Below are positions 1 through 7,494 of a stretch of DNA of 23,965 bases, one piece after another. The position numbers were made by a program, and so were the translations under genes. Source of the DNA: Spirochaetia bacterium (GTDB lineage: Bacteria; Spirochaetota; Spirochaetia; PWKH01); NCBI GenBank assembly GCA_021736505.1, contig JAIPFU010000011.1:1-23965 (forward strand), given 5' to 3'. The number at the start of each line of letters is the position of its first letter. Within the stretch, counting starts at the first letter, position 1. The notes below the pieces were generated by a model. It made no database searches. It was given only the letters and a program-made list of their open reading frames with translations, and was not told the origin of the DNA.

Positions 1-278
1 TCATTTTCCCCCTGCTGAAACCCATGACTGCCACCATGATCGTTATTGATGGTTTGTGGATCTGGAATGACTTTCTGCTGCCCCTGCTGGTGCTGAACAA
101 AAAATTGCTGAACTGGACCCTCCCCCTGTTCCAGTTTCAGTTTAAGAATCAGTATAATTTTGATTTCAATCTTGCCTTTGCTAGTTTTCTCCTGAGTATG
201 CTGCCCATGATAATCGTGTATATCTTCATGCAGCGCTACATCATCAGCGGAATCACAAAAGGCGCAGTGAAGGGTTGA
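1..278 (+). CDS. Carbohydrate ABC transporter permease, MalG/CUT1 type (3' part only)
   Basis: The reading frame is open from the window edge (first full codon at base 3) to the TGA at 276-278, so only the C-terminal ~92 residues are present. The visible protein begins with the end of the EAA loop (FPLLKP), the segment that docks on the ATPase, followed by the WxWNDFLLPLLVL helix typical of MalG-like inner-membrane subunits of sugar importers. A last hydrophobic helix (ASFLLSMLPMIIVYIF) and a short basic tail ending IISGITKGAVKG follow; such a tail is characteristic of the family. It probably forms an operon with upstream transporter genes outside the window and perhaps with the oxidoreductase downstream. 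The substrate cannot be told. Family assignment is secure; specificity is unknown. Confidence 0.9.
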   Translation, partial: IFPLLKPMTATMIVIDGLWIWNDFLLPLLVLNKKLLNWTLPLFQFQFKNQYNFDFNLAFASFLLSMLPMIIVYIFMQRYIISGITKGAVKG

Positions 279-400
279 TGGCCCCTCTATGAAAAACGGG
301 ATATGAAGGGCTGATGCCTCCGTCCACGAAAAATGAGATGAAAAAAGGCTAATGGCGTCGCCTGCACAAAAGACGGCGTGACGGGGTGATGGAGTATGAA
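271..400 (+). repeat. Four degenerate 36-38 bp tandem repeats after the permease gene
   Basis: Starting on the permease stop codon, a unit beginning AGGGyTGATGg recurs at 271, 307, 345 and 382 (spacings 36, 38 and 37). Each unit continues with a C/T-rich stretch and then a GAAAAAnGgGATATGA-like A-rich end. Every copy therefore carries a Shine-Dalgarno-like GGG next to a TGATG stop/start pair. The first three copies are clear; the fourth decays after about 20 bases. There is no long open frame across them, so they are not a coding repeat. The remaining sequence to 455 shows nothing recognisable. Confidence 0.6.
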
Positions 401-454
401 AGAAAACCAGATAGCAGAATCGGATATCGCATCCGACCAGCATCAGAATAGCAT

Positions 455-516
455 AAGCAGAAAAATAGCATAAGCTGAAAATTGTATAAGAAGCAGAAAA
501 TAGCATAAGCTGAAAA
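455..516 (+). repeat. 36-bp-period direct repeat in the leader of the oxidoreductase gene
   Basis: A 26-27 base A-rich unit (AAGCAGAAAA followed by TAGCATAAGCTGAAAA) occurs at 455-481 and again at 491-516, a period of 36 bp. A partial third copy (CAGAATAGCATAAGC) lies just upstream at 444-458. The second copy runs straight into the ribosome-binding site AAGGAG (516-521) of the next gene, so the repeat array ends exactly where translation signals begin. Confidence 0.65.
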
Positions 517-529
517 AGGAGTATTACCA

Positions 530-1747
530 ATGAACAATTCACAGAACATCTATGGGCATCTTTTTGCCAATAATCAGCGTCTCGGTCATCTGAAAGACAG
601 CGAGCGCTTCATAAGTGCCAGACCAAAACAGGAACTTTTGTTCAATGTAATCGGAACAGGAACCAATGGCCAGGAGCACATCCGCAACACCTTTTTTGAA
701 GGACGAGCAGCGATTAAGGGTGTATTTGATACAAACGGACCCAGCGTTGATGCTGCGCGCCAAGTCTTCGCAGCCTGCGAAAAGCATCGGGAGCTTACGG
801 TCTATCAGTCCCTGGAAGATGCCTGCTCTGATCCCGAAATCGACGGCATCATCATCTCCACCCCCAACTATACCCATATTGATGTCATTCGAAAAGCTGC
901 TTCGTATGGAAAGCACATGCTGCTCGAAAAGCCCATGGCCACAACTGTCCAAGATGCCTGGGAAATTGTCCAGATAGCCAAAGAGCATCCGGGAGTTTTC
1001 CAGATCGGCCTGCAGTACCGCTACAAATCAATTTATACTGAAGCCATTTTCGAAGCCCTGCAGCGCAAGTCAATCGGCGATATCAAAACGATCTCGATTG
1101 CCGAGCACCGGGTGCCTTTTCTGGACAAAGTGAAGCAGTGGAACAAATTCGCACGCTATTCGGGCAACACGCTGGTAGAAAAATGCTGCCACTATTTTGA
1201 CCTGTTCAACCTCTTCGCAGCCGCTAGGCCGGTTCAGGTCTTCGCTTCCGGCGGCATGGACGTCAACTTCACCGATTTCACCTATGAAGATGCCCCTTCC
1301 GATATCCTCGACAATGCCATGGTCATCGTTGACTACGCCAATGGGATACGAGCGAATTTCAACCTCTGCATGTTCTCCCCAATGTTCTATGAGGAGCTCG
1401 TCCTCTGCGGCAGCGGCGGCCGGCTGAAAGCTTCAGAACAGAAGGACTTTCTCCACGGCGATACCTTGGATACGTACCTCCAGGTCGCCGGCAGCGATCT
1501 GAAGCCGATTCGAACGATGACGCCGAAATATCCTTCCGTCATCGAAGACCTCGGCCACAATGGAGCAACCTTCTTCGAGCACCGTAACTTTGTCGATAAT
1601 ATTCTCGGTAAGCCGGTAAATACTGCTGATGTCGAGGAGGGCTTCTGGTCAGTGGTCATTGGAGCAGCCGCTCAAGAATCAATCAGGCAGAATATGCCCG
1701 TCAAGATAGATGAGTACCTGAAAACCTGCGGGGTTTCGGGCTGCTGA
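530..1747 (+). CDS. Gfo/Idh/MocA-family NAD(P)-dependent sugar oxidoreductase
   Basis: The 405-residue protein has the two-domain architecture of cytoplasmic sugar/inositol dehydrogenases. A Rossmann dinucleotide-binding motif GTGTNGQEH lies at residues 42-50, the conserved EKPMA motif (lysine ligand of substrate and cofactor) at 133-137, and the G-x-L-x-E-x-x-x-H-Y-F-D segment of the C-terminal domain near residue 220. The ~38 residues ahead of the Rossmann fold are longer than usual. The ATG is supported by AAGGAG at 516-521, eight bases upstream. Family members oxidise or epimerise sugars, inositols or amino-sugars; the substrate here is not evident. Being downstream of a sugar permease on the same strand, it plausibly acts on the imported sugar. 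Repeat copy A begins just after its stop. Confidence 0.9.
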   Translation: MNNSQNIYGHLFANNQRLGHLKDSERFISARPKQELLFNVIGTGTNGQEHIRNTFFEGRAAIKGVFDTNGPSVDAARQVFAACEKHRELTVYQSLEDACSDPEIDGIIISTPNYTHIDVIRKAASYGKHMLLEKPMATTVQDAWEIVQIAKEHPGVFQIGLQYRYKSIYTEAIFEALQRKSIGDIKTISIAEHRVPFLDKVKQWNKFARYSGNTLVEKCCHYFDLFNLFAAARPVQVFASGGMDVNFTDFTYEDAPSDILDNAMVIVDYANGIRANFNLCMFSPMFYEELVLCGSGGRLKASEQKDFLHGDTLDTYLQVAGSDLKPIRTMTPKYPSVIEDLGHNGATFFEHRNFVDNILGKPVNTADVEEGFWSVVIGAAAQESIRQNMPVKIDEYLKTCGVSGC

Positions 1748-1759
1748 AATGAGCTTGCC

Positions 1760-1943
1760 GATTCGGTCTCCGAGGTGCGGATGTGGATTCGGTCTCCGGT
1801 TCGTTGGTTGGTTTGTTGGTTTGTTGGTTCGTTGGTTTGTTGGTGGCTGTGGATTTTTTCTCCGAGACGATTTGCAAACCGCAAGTGCTGTGAAACCGCA
1901 AGCGTTGCGTGTGGATTTGGTCTCGGAGAAAAAATCCACAGCC
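1760..1943 (-). repeat. Dispersed intergenic repeat element, copy A (boxes plus CCAA/GGTT tract)
   Basis: On the plus strand it holds two degraded boxes GATTCGGTCTCCG (1760-1772, 1786-1798), an imperfect GGTT/TTGG tetranucleotide tract (1799-1846), then a 24-bp perfect inverted repeat (1845-1868 and 1920-1943) around 51 bp. The arms contain the 21-bp box ending GAGAAAAAATCCACA, which is shared with copies B and C. Between the arms lie two variants of the spacer motif (CTTGCGGTTT on the minus strand), the one next to the tract matching the spacer of copy B almost exactly. Read toward the CCAA tract the element lies on the minus strand. It occupies most of the gap between the oxidoreductase and the helicase remnant. 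The small frames crossing it encode only PTNQ-like repeats and are not taken as genes. Confidence 0.85.
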
Positions 1944-1950
1944 CCGCGGC

Positions 1951-2808
1951 TTAATCTTTCGAATCTGAATGGTTCTTGGCTTGGCGATTTTTCAGGAACG
2001 GGTGATCTTCTTCGGCGGCGGGCTGCTCTCCAAGAGAATTGTGCTTCTCTTTGAGGGGATATGCTATGGGATAAGCTTTCTCCGGAACGTTGGGCTGCTT
2101 CTGGCCCGTAACCTTTATTGGATTTTGCTCAGTAATTTCCCGCATCGGCAAGCATGTTCGGAAATACTCCTGCAGCTTTGGATCATGGCAAAAAATAAAG
2201 CAGCCTTTCATTGCCCTGGTCAGCAGCACCTTGTAAATATTTTTGACGAGACTAATCAGGTGCGCCGGATCATTTTTTAGTCCCTTTTTTCCAGTAAGGT
2301 CTTTGTAATGTTCCCATGATGCATAGAGTTTTTTTTGCGCAGGATCATACTGCAGATCCTTGCCGATGATCACCCCGACATAATCGAATTCCAGCCCTTG
2401 AGACGTATGGATGCAGCCGATCTGATTGATGCCGGAATCATCGATAGCCCAAGTTGACCGGGCGTTGCGTGAGTTCCACGGCATAGCAAAATCAAATTCA
2501 TCGATGCGGACATCCTCTACTTCGCCGTTTGCATTTCCCTCTTTTTTGCTGGTCCACTTCCAGGCGTAGCCTGCAAGCATCCTAGCCGAACTCCCTTTTG
2601 CCTGTTTCTGACGCACCCTTCGATAAACTTCATGAGGTGAGTCGCAGAGTTAGGCTTCGTAAGCATCAGGATCCCATGAATCATAATTTGCCGTATCCTG
2701 TATCTGCAGCGTATGGTCTACCCAATTGATATAACCGTTCATGCCGGAGCAGCGAAACTGAACATCCAGCTTGAAATCAGATACTTCAGCTTTAAAGCCA
2801 AAAAATGA
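1951..2808 (-). pseudogene. Truncated and interrupted DUF2075 (schlafen-like helicase) gene, C-terminal part
   Basis: The minus strand encodes 221 residues that match the C-terminal half of DUF2075 domain proteins, predicted superfamily-1-like DNA/RNA helicases. Recognisable features are the ARMLAGYAWKW segment, HTSQGLEFDYVGVIIGKDL and LVKNIYKVLLTRAMKGC (helicase motif V/VI-like). The same frame continues upstream through a TAA at 2650-2652: bases 2653-2808 encode SDFKLDVQFRCSGMNGYINW, again the family sequence, before another in-frame TAA at 2809-2811. The N-terminal half with the Walker A and B ATPase motifs is absent, because the sulfatase gene ends only 15 bases away. So this is a remnant with one nonsense codon and a lost 5' half, not a working ATPase. 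Whether the 221-residue fragment is still translated cannot be judged. Confidence 0.82.
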
Positions 2809-2825
2809 TTATGATGAATTACTGA

Positions 2826-4205
2826 CTATCCAGACATGACTTTGCTTTGAGCATCCTCCAAATCGTACATGGCAACCATGTAGGGATGGTTTGGGTCGTA
2901 CTCTGTCAATGGATGGGGGTTCTCTATGTAGCCTTTTTCACGCACTTCGGCGCCTTTAATGCCGGTTAGTTCATCGCCGAGCTCGAAACGGACCTTTTTA
3001 GCAAATATTTCAAGATTTGAGACAATATCTGGATGTTGTTGATATAGGTTTACGTTTTCACCGATATCATCCTTCAGATTGTAAAGTTCTTTTACATCTC
3101 CATCTTCATTTCGGTAGAAATGCAGTTTCCAATCTCCCTTGCGAACAGCATGCAGTCTGTTCCCATTGTAGTATGCAAAGTCCGTTCTGGGAGACTTTGC
3201 AGTTTCGTCGGTAAAAAGACCACTGATATCAACGCCGTCGATCTTTTGATTATCGGATATGCTTCCTCCGGTAAGCGAGACAATAGTAGGAAGCAGGTCG
3301 ATCGATGATGCTAGTTCAGCAGAAACCTGCCCGGGTCTGATCTTATTAGGCCACTTGATGATTAGTGGAACCCTCATTCCCCCTTCCCATGTTGTTGATT
3401 TTGTTCCTCTGCAGGGAGCATTGCTTCCGCCTTCATCACGAGCTCTGGAGCCATTATCGCTTGTAAATATGATTAAAGTGTCGTCAGTTAAGTTAAGCTT
3501 TTCCAACTCATGTATTATAGCACCTACAGTCCAGTCGATATGTTCGACAGCACCGCCGTATCCGCCGTTTCTGGAAGATTTAAGAAAGCGATGAGGAACA
3601 AAAAGAGGTACATGGACATACATGTGGGCGAAGTAGAGAAAAAAGGGATTATTCTTTTCTCGTCGCAGGAACTGAACTGCTTCTTCGGTATAACGCTCAG
3701 TAAGCGAGGTTTGATCCGGCTGTTCCTGTATTACGTCATTATCCCGAACAAGCGGAAGTGGAGGGAATTTTCCGGATCCCTCCTGGCATCCCATATCATT
3801 GCTGTAAGGTAGTCCGTAGTACTCATCAAAACCTCTATTCGTAGGAAGGAACTCTTTCTGGTCACCACAGTGCCACTTTCCAATGATTTTCGTATTGTAG
3901 CCATAATCTTTCAAATACTGGGGGAGGGTTTTTTCCTGTTCATGAAGCCCATAGGCCTTTCCAGGGAAAAGTACGATTTCACCGTCAAATTCGCCGAATC
4001 CTATGCGTGGAGGGTAGCACCCTGTCATCATGGCACCCCTACTTGGAGTGCATACAGGACTGGCCATATAAAAATCGGTAAAGCGGATTCCTTCTTCAGC
4101 CATTCTATCCAGATAAGGTGTGCGATTGGTCTTAGAACCGTAGCAGCCGAGGTCTCCGTAGCCAAGATCGTCGCAATTGAAGATAATAATATTAGGTTTG
4201 CTCAT
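2826..4205 (-). CDS. Sulfatase, arylsulfatase A-like family, Cys-type (cytoplasmic)
   Basis: The 459-residue protein hydrolyses a sulfate ester. The activation motif C-T-P-S-R lies at residues 52-56; Cys52 must be converted to formylglycine by a maturase, which is not in this window. Calcium-site residues are Asp12-Asp13 near the N-terminus and Asp250-Asn251 in TSDNGS; GKWH at 109-112 and the later GGMRVPLIIKWP segment are also typical. The sequence begins at once with the catalytic domain and has no signal peptide, so it should act in the cytoplasm. AAGGAG stands eight bases before the ATG. It is the second gene of a minus-strand pair, 11 bases behind the other sulfatase, hence one operon. 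The substrate is not recognisable; the two enzymes differ enough to act on different positions or linkages. Confidence 0.93.
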   Translation of the reverse strand: MSKPNIIIFNCDDLGYGDLGCYGSKTNRTPYLDRMAEEGIRFTDFYMASPVCTPSRGAMMTGCYPPRIGFGEFDGEIVLFPGKAYGLHEQEKTLPQYLKDYGYNTKIIGKWHCGDQKEFLPTNRGFDEYYGLPYSNDMGCQEGSGKFPPLPLVRDNDVIQEQPDQTSLTERYTEEAVQFLRREKNNPFFLYFAHMYVHVPLFVPHRFLKSSRNGGYGGAVEHIDWTVGAIIHELEKLNLTDDTLIIFTSDNGSRARDEGGSNAPCRGTKSTTWEGGMRVPLIIKWPNKIRPGQVSAELASSIDLLPTIVSLTGGSISDNQKIDGVDISGLFTDETAKSPRTDFAYYNGNRLHAVRKGDWKLHFYRNEDGDVKELYNLKDDIGENVNLYQQHPDIVSNLEIFAKKVRFELGDELTGIKGAEVREKGYIENPHPLTEYDPNHPYMVAMYDLEDAQSKVMSG

Positions 4206-4216
4206 AAAGTAACTCC

Positions 4217-5725
4217 TTATGTTTCATCTGCGAAATTATGTGGGTTTTCAATATTGTAGCCTTCTCTCCAAAGGAACGAACGCAGAGCTTGGTCATCAGT
4301 TCTCTTCATCCACCGAATAAGTTCCTTTTTCATGTCTTCTGCAATTTTTCTGTAAGCCGGATTGTGTATTTTATTGTCAATCTCATAGGGATCCTCCAAT
4401 AAATCATATAATTCATCTTCAAATCCAGAAATGTTGCATCCATATTTGATGTTGCCCTTTCTGATTGTTTTCATTGAAGTGCCCAAGCCTCCCAGCCCCA
4501 AGAATTCGGTAACCACTGTATCCCTCCAATAGGTTTTTGAAGTGTCTTTGTTTTCTAAAAGGGGAATAATGCTGCTTCCATGGATTAACGAATCATCATA
4601 GTCAGCACCTGCGAGGTCGCAGACTGTGGGATAAATATCGACATTCGATATGAACTCATCCCGTTCACTTCCCCTATGGCGTCCATCAGCGAATCGGATA
4701 ATAAATGGTATCCGCTGTATTTCTTCGAAATGGTTCCATCCCTTATCAAGGAGACTTCCGTGACTGCCCAAAGTCTCTCCATGATCGGCTGTGAAAATGA
4801 TATCTGTATTTTCAAGAAATCCTTTTGATCTCATGTAATCCAACAGCCTTCCAATCTGACTGTCTATCATGCTTGTTCGGGCATAATAATATTTTACGGC
4901 TGTTTCCCAGTCTTCCCAGGTATATTTTTCCTTTTCCCAATGTATTTTGACATGATGCGGACCGGGGATTTCTCGTGATGGCCATTCATAGTTCGGCCAG
5001 GGAGGAATGGTGACATCTTTGTATAGATCAATAAATTCCTGTGTTACATGATAAGGATTATGGGGGCCCCAAAAATCCAAGGAGATGAAGAATGGTCTTC
5101 CCTCTTCTCTAAAAGTGCTCATCATTTGTATTGCTGAGTCAGCGAGAAATCCAGGAACAGTATATTCTGTCGGAATATCCAGTATATTAAATCCGTTTCT
5201 GATCGGCTTAGTACTTTCAGACCAAGGCAACACTTTATTCTCATATCCCTTATCCAACAACCATTGAAGATATTCGGGGTACTGTTCTCCAGCTTCACCG
5301 TGACCAGGAAAATTCTCCCCCTTCTCAAAACCGACGTTCTTCGGCAGTCCGGAAATTATTCTAGGAGAAAATGGTGATTGATCCTTATTGCAAAGGTGCC
5401 ATTTCCCAGTATAGCCAGTACCGTAGCCAGATTCCTGTAGCTTTCTTGGCAACAGTGAAGGCGAATCCATGAGTTCATGACATGAACATCCAATTTCATC
5501 AAGATTTGCGCTGATCCCATGTGTATGAGGATAGACGCCAGTCATAATGCTTCCTCTGGCGGGGCTGCAAACTGGACAGACAGTGTAGGCATTTCTAAAG
5601 AGTACTCCCTCTTCTGCAATGCTGTCGATATGAGGAGTTCTGCAAGGGGTTTCACCGTATGCCCCTACGGCGGAAAGACGATGCTGATCGGTCATAATAA
5701 ATAAAATGTTTTTCTTTTTGGCCAT
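4217..5725 (-). CDS. Sulfatase, alkaline-phosphatase superfamily, Cys-type (cytoplasmic)
   Basis: The 502-residue sulfatase carries the formylglycine motif C-S-P-A-R at residues 53-57, preceded by the metal-binding Asp13-Gln14 (MTDQHR) instead of the Asp-Asp of its neighbour. GKWH lies at 107-110 and a second metal site Asp314-His315 sits in TADHGETLGSHG. The DQ/DHGE pattern is that of a different sulfatase subfamily from the downstream gene, so the two are not recent duplicates. No signal peptide is present (MAKKKNILFIMTD is the first core strand), implying intracellular action. It is first in the minus-strand operon. An AGGAAA site lies eight bases before the ATG, and a predicted promoter at 5769-5797 drives it. 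It is divergent from the TTT transporter, which suggests the imported ligand is its substrate. Confidence 0.93.
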   Translation of the reverse strand: MAKKKNILFIMTDQHRLSAVGAYGETPCRTPHIDSIAEEGVLFRNAYTVCPVCSPARGSIMTGVYPHTHGISANLDEIGCSCHELMDSPSLLPRKLQESGYGTGYTGKWHLCNKDQSPFSPRIISGLPKNVGFEKGENFPGHGEAGEQYPEYLQWLLDKGYENKVLPWSESTKPIRNGFNILDIPTEYTVPGFLADSAIQMMSTFREEGRPFFISLDFWGPHNPYHVTQEFIDLYKDVTIPPWPNYEWPSREIPGPHHVKIHWEKEKYTWEDWETAVKYYYARTSMIDSQIGRLLDYMRSKGFLENTDIIFTADHGETLGSHGSLLDKGWNHFEEIQRIPFIIRFADGRHRGSERDEFISNVDIYPTVCDLAGADYDDSLIHGSSIIPLLENKDTSKTYWRDTVVTEFLGLGGLGTSMKTIRKGNIKYGCNISGFEDELYDLLEDPYEIDNKIHNPAYRKIAEDMKKELIRWMKRTDDQALRSFLWREGYNIENPHNFADET

Positions 5726-5757
5726 GGGGATTTCCTAAAGTTTTTTTAAAGTTTTTC

Positions 5758-5786
5758 TTGACAAATAGATTATCTAATCATAGTAT
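5758..5786 (+). promoter_or_regulatory. Sigma70-type promoter for the TTT transporter/ROK operon
   Basis: TTGACA at 5758-5763, a 17-bp spacer and TAGTAT at 5781-5786 form a near-consensus promoter reading toward tctC. The predicted start near 5793 would fall inside the -35 box of the opposing promoter. It gives a leader of roughly 105 bases that includes both palindromes before the tctC start. Confidence 0.7.
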
Positions 5787-5797
5787 GGTTTTGTCAA
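5769..5797 (-). promoter_or_regulatory. Sigma70-type promoter for the sulfatase operon
   Basis: On the minus strand TTGACA (5797-5792), a 17-bp spacer and GATAAT (5774-5769) point toward the sulfatases. The predicted start near 5762 lies inside the -35 box of the transporter promoter. Each -10 box sits in the spacer of the other promoter, so one polymerase should exclude the other. Confidence 0.7.
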
Positions 5798-5824
5798 CAA
5801 AAATTATTAACAAAACCAAAAAAT

Positions 5825-5872
5825 TAATAGAAAAAATGATTTCTATTAAAAATATTTGTTGTTAGACAACAA
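5825..5872. promoter_or_regulatory. Two inverted repeats, candidate ROK operators
   Basis: A 9-bp-arm palindrome TAATAGAAA / TTTCTATTA (5825-5833, 5840-5848, 6-bp loop) and a perfect 7-bp-arm palindrome TTGTTGT-TAG-ACAACAA (5856-5872) lie between the transporter promoter and tctC. The motif ATTATTAnCAA occurs at 5803 and again at 5872 next to them. Spaced palindromes near a ROK-regulated promoter are the expected kind of binding site. Which protein binds is inferred from the ROK gene at the end of the operon. Confidence 0.5.
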
Positions 5873-5898
5873 TTATTAGCAACAAAAGGGAGAGAAAA

Positions 5899-6903
5899 AT
5901 GAAAAAATTAGGATTAGTTGTGGTGTTTCTCGTAGCCGCAGTTGTGTGCTTTGGCGCTGGACAGTCAGAAGATGGGGGGAAAGAATTCCCAAGCAGAACA
6001 GTGGAGAATATTTTCCCTTGGGGTCCGGGTGGTGCTTTATCCAAAAGCCAGATCATAGCTAAAGCGTTGGGTGATGAGCTTGGAGAAGCTGTAACAGTTA
6101 TCTCAACTCCGGGTGCAGCAGGTACCAAAGCCTTTCAGACAGCTATGAACAGACCGGCCGATGGGTATACGATCATAGACGGATATGTAGCGCCACTGGT
6201 ACTTCAACCACTGCTGGGTAATGCTGATTGGACATATGAGGACTTTAAACCCTTGTCAGCAGGGGTTGCCCATCCCTTTTCAATAGGCTGTAAAGTCGGA
6301 GAGACAAGATGGAGTAATTTTGAGGAATTAATGGAATACGGAAAGAAGCATCCCGGTGAACTCCGTTATACTTCTGATTCAAGAAACAACCTGCCCCATA
6401 TGGTTATCGCCAAGGTCTTGCAAGCCTACGGGGTTGTTGCTCAAAATGTTCCCTATGAGCCCTCTGATGCCAGGAAGGATATCAAAGCAGGAGTACTTGA
6501 TTTCGGATTCGTTGGTGTAGCTGATTATGCTCAGGATCCAGAAGGATTCGAGATTCTTCTTGTGCTTTCGGAATTGCCAGAATCAAAGGAGGCTTTCCAA
6601 GGAGCACCCACTATAGCAGATTTGGGAATTGATCTAGGTATATCTGGTCTAGGACCCATGGGATGGGATTGGTGGCTTGTTCATCCTGATACTCCAGAAG
6701 AGGAAACTGAGATTCTTAGAGAAGCAATGGCGAGAGCAATGGCCAGAGAAGACGTTATAGAATCAATTGAGAATCTTGGATCAATTGCGCTTCAATGGGG
6801 TCCTGAAGAATATGAGGAGAAAGTAGGATCCGTTAAAGAACAGCTAGCTTCTATGAAAGATGCTCTAGCATGGGAAAGGGAAGCACTTGCTGAAATCAAA
6901 TAG
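5899..6903 (+). CDS. tctC: TTT transporter substrate-binding protein (TctC/Bug family)
   Basis: This 334-residue exported protein captures the ligand for the tripartite tricarboxylate transporter. It starts with a basic-hydrophobic signal sequence (residues 1-20, MKKLGLVVVFLVAAVV). Cleavage could be at the relaxed spirochaetal lipobox Cys17 or just after CFGA; the two cannot be separated by eye. Family motifs are FPWGPGGALSKS near residue 39, matching the pGGxxD-type ligand loop, and STPGAAGTKAF near 74, matching the nxPGAgG loop, both contacting ligand carboxylate in Bug proteins. GGGAG stands just upstream of the ATG. It is followed by a hairpin and then tctB and tctA, the usual order. Ligands of the family are mostly carboxylates or acidic sugars; the neighbouring sulfatases suggest a sulfated one here. 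Confidence 0.92.
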   Translation: MKKLGLVVVFLVAAVVCFGAGQSEDGGKEFPSRTVENIFPWGPGGALSKSQIIAKALGDELGEAVTVISTPGAAGTKAFQTAMNRPADGYTIIDGYVAPLVLQPLLGNADWTYEDFKPLSAGVAHPFSIGCKVGETRWSNFEELMEYGKKHPGELRYTSDSRNNLPHMVIAKVLQAYGVVAQNVPYEPSDARKDIKAGVLDFGFVGVADYAQDPEGFEILLVLSELPESKEAFQGAPTIADLGIDLGISGLGPMGWDWWLVHPDTPEEETEILREAMARAMAREDVIESIENLGSIALQWGPEEYEEKVGSVKEQLASMKDALAWEREALAEIK

Positions 6904-6933
6904 AATCCTGTAAAATATCATGATATGATTGTG

Positions 6934-6962
6934 AAGGGAAACCGCAGAATACGGTTTCCCTT
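6934..6962 (+). terminator. Intercistronic hairpin between tctC and tctB
   Basis: An 11-bp perfect stem (AAGGGAAACCG / CGGTTTCCCTT) encloses the loop CAGAATA. Only three T follow the stem, so it is a weak terminator at best. At this position it more likely stabilises the tctC message or attenuates read-through, giving more binding protein than membrane subunits. The tctB ribosome-binding site begins six bases later. Confidence 0.65.
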
Positions 6963-6982
6963 TCCGTAAAGGGGATTTGCTT

Positions 6983-7483
6983 ATGAATCAATCGAAATAT
7001 GAATGGCTCTTGCTGGCATGTATGATGTTAATTGTGGGTGTTGTGTTCTGGCAGGTACATACCGATATGACTGAGGCTGGGATTGCCAGCGGCGGTCCCC
7101 TCAATAATGCGGCGGCATATCCTCGTGGTCTGGCTGTTATCCTTGCTTTACTGTCTGCAACCCGAATAGTTATAAAAATATTTAAGAGAACTGAGGATGA
7201 AGCAGCAGAAGGTAACGGGGGAAAAGCGGTTTTAGACGCTTTTTACCGATCATCACTGTTATTGATACTTTTTGCTATATATTTATGGGGTCTCGGTTAT
7301 TTTGGCTACCATATAATGACTCCCATTTTTCTTATTGTCGTTCTGTACTATGCTGGGGAACGAAAATGGCAAATGATGCTTTTATTCGGTGTATTAAGCT
7401 CTCTTGCAGTTGCATTTATTTTTGAAGTCTTTCTGAAAATTGTGTTGCCTGGCGGCATATTTAGCATCAATATACCCTGGTAA
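6983..7483 (+). CDS. tctB: TTT transporter small membrane subunit (TctB family)
   Basis: The 166-residue protein has four hydrophobic helices (around residues 7-25, 45-60, 85-103 and 108-150), the size and topology of TctB, the poorly conserved small integral subunit of tripartite tricarboxylate transporters. The segment GGPLNNAAAYPRGLAVIL after the first helix corresponds to the family's usual sequence between helices 1 and 2. The ATG at 6983 is preferred over the in-frame TTG at 6977 because AAAGGGGA lies at the right distance before it. It is the middle gene of the transporter operon, 11 bases before tctA. Confidence 0.9.
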   Translation: MNQSKYEWLLLACMMLIVGVVFWQVHTDMTEAGIASGGPLNNAAAYPRGLAVILALLSATRIVIKIFKRTEDEAAEGNGGKAVLDAFYRSSLLLILFAIYLWGLGYFGYHIMTPIFLIVVLYYAGERKWQMMLLFGVLSSLAVAFIFEVFLKIVLPGGIFSINIPW

Positions 7484-7494
7484 GGAGACCAACT

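Noticed and set aside
539..988. Long minus-strand frames inside the oxidoreductase, sulfatase, binding-protein, lipoprotein and permease genes
   Set aside because: They are shadows of clearly coding plus- or minus-strand genes and have no supporting ribosome-binding sites or family motifs.
1672..1939. Several small frames encoding PTNQ-type repeats over the CCAA tracts (also at 11689-11934)
   Set aside because: A four-base repeat stays open in every frame; there is no ribosome-binding site and no conserved protein part except the four-helix-bundle remnant.
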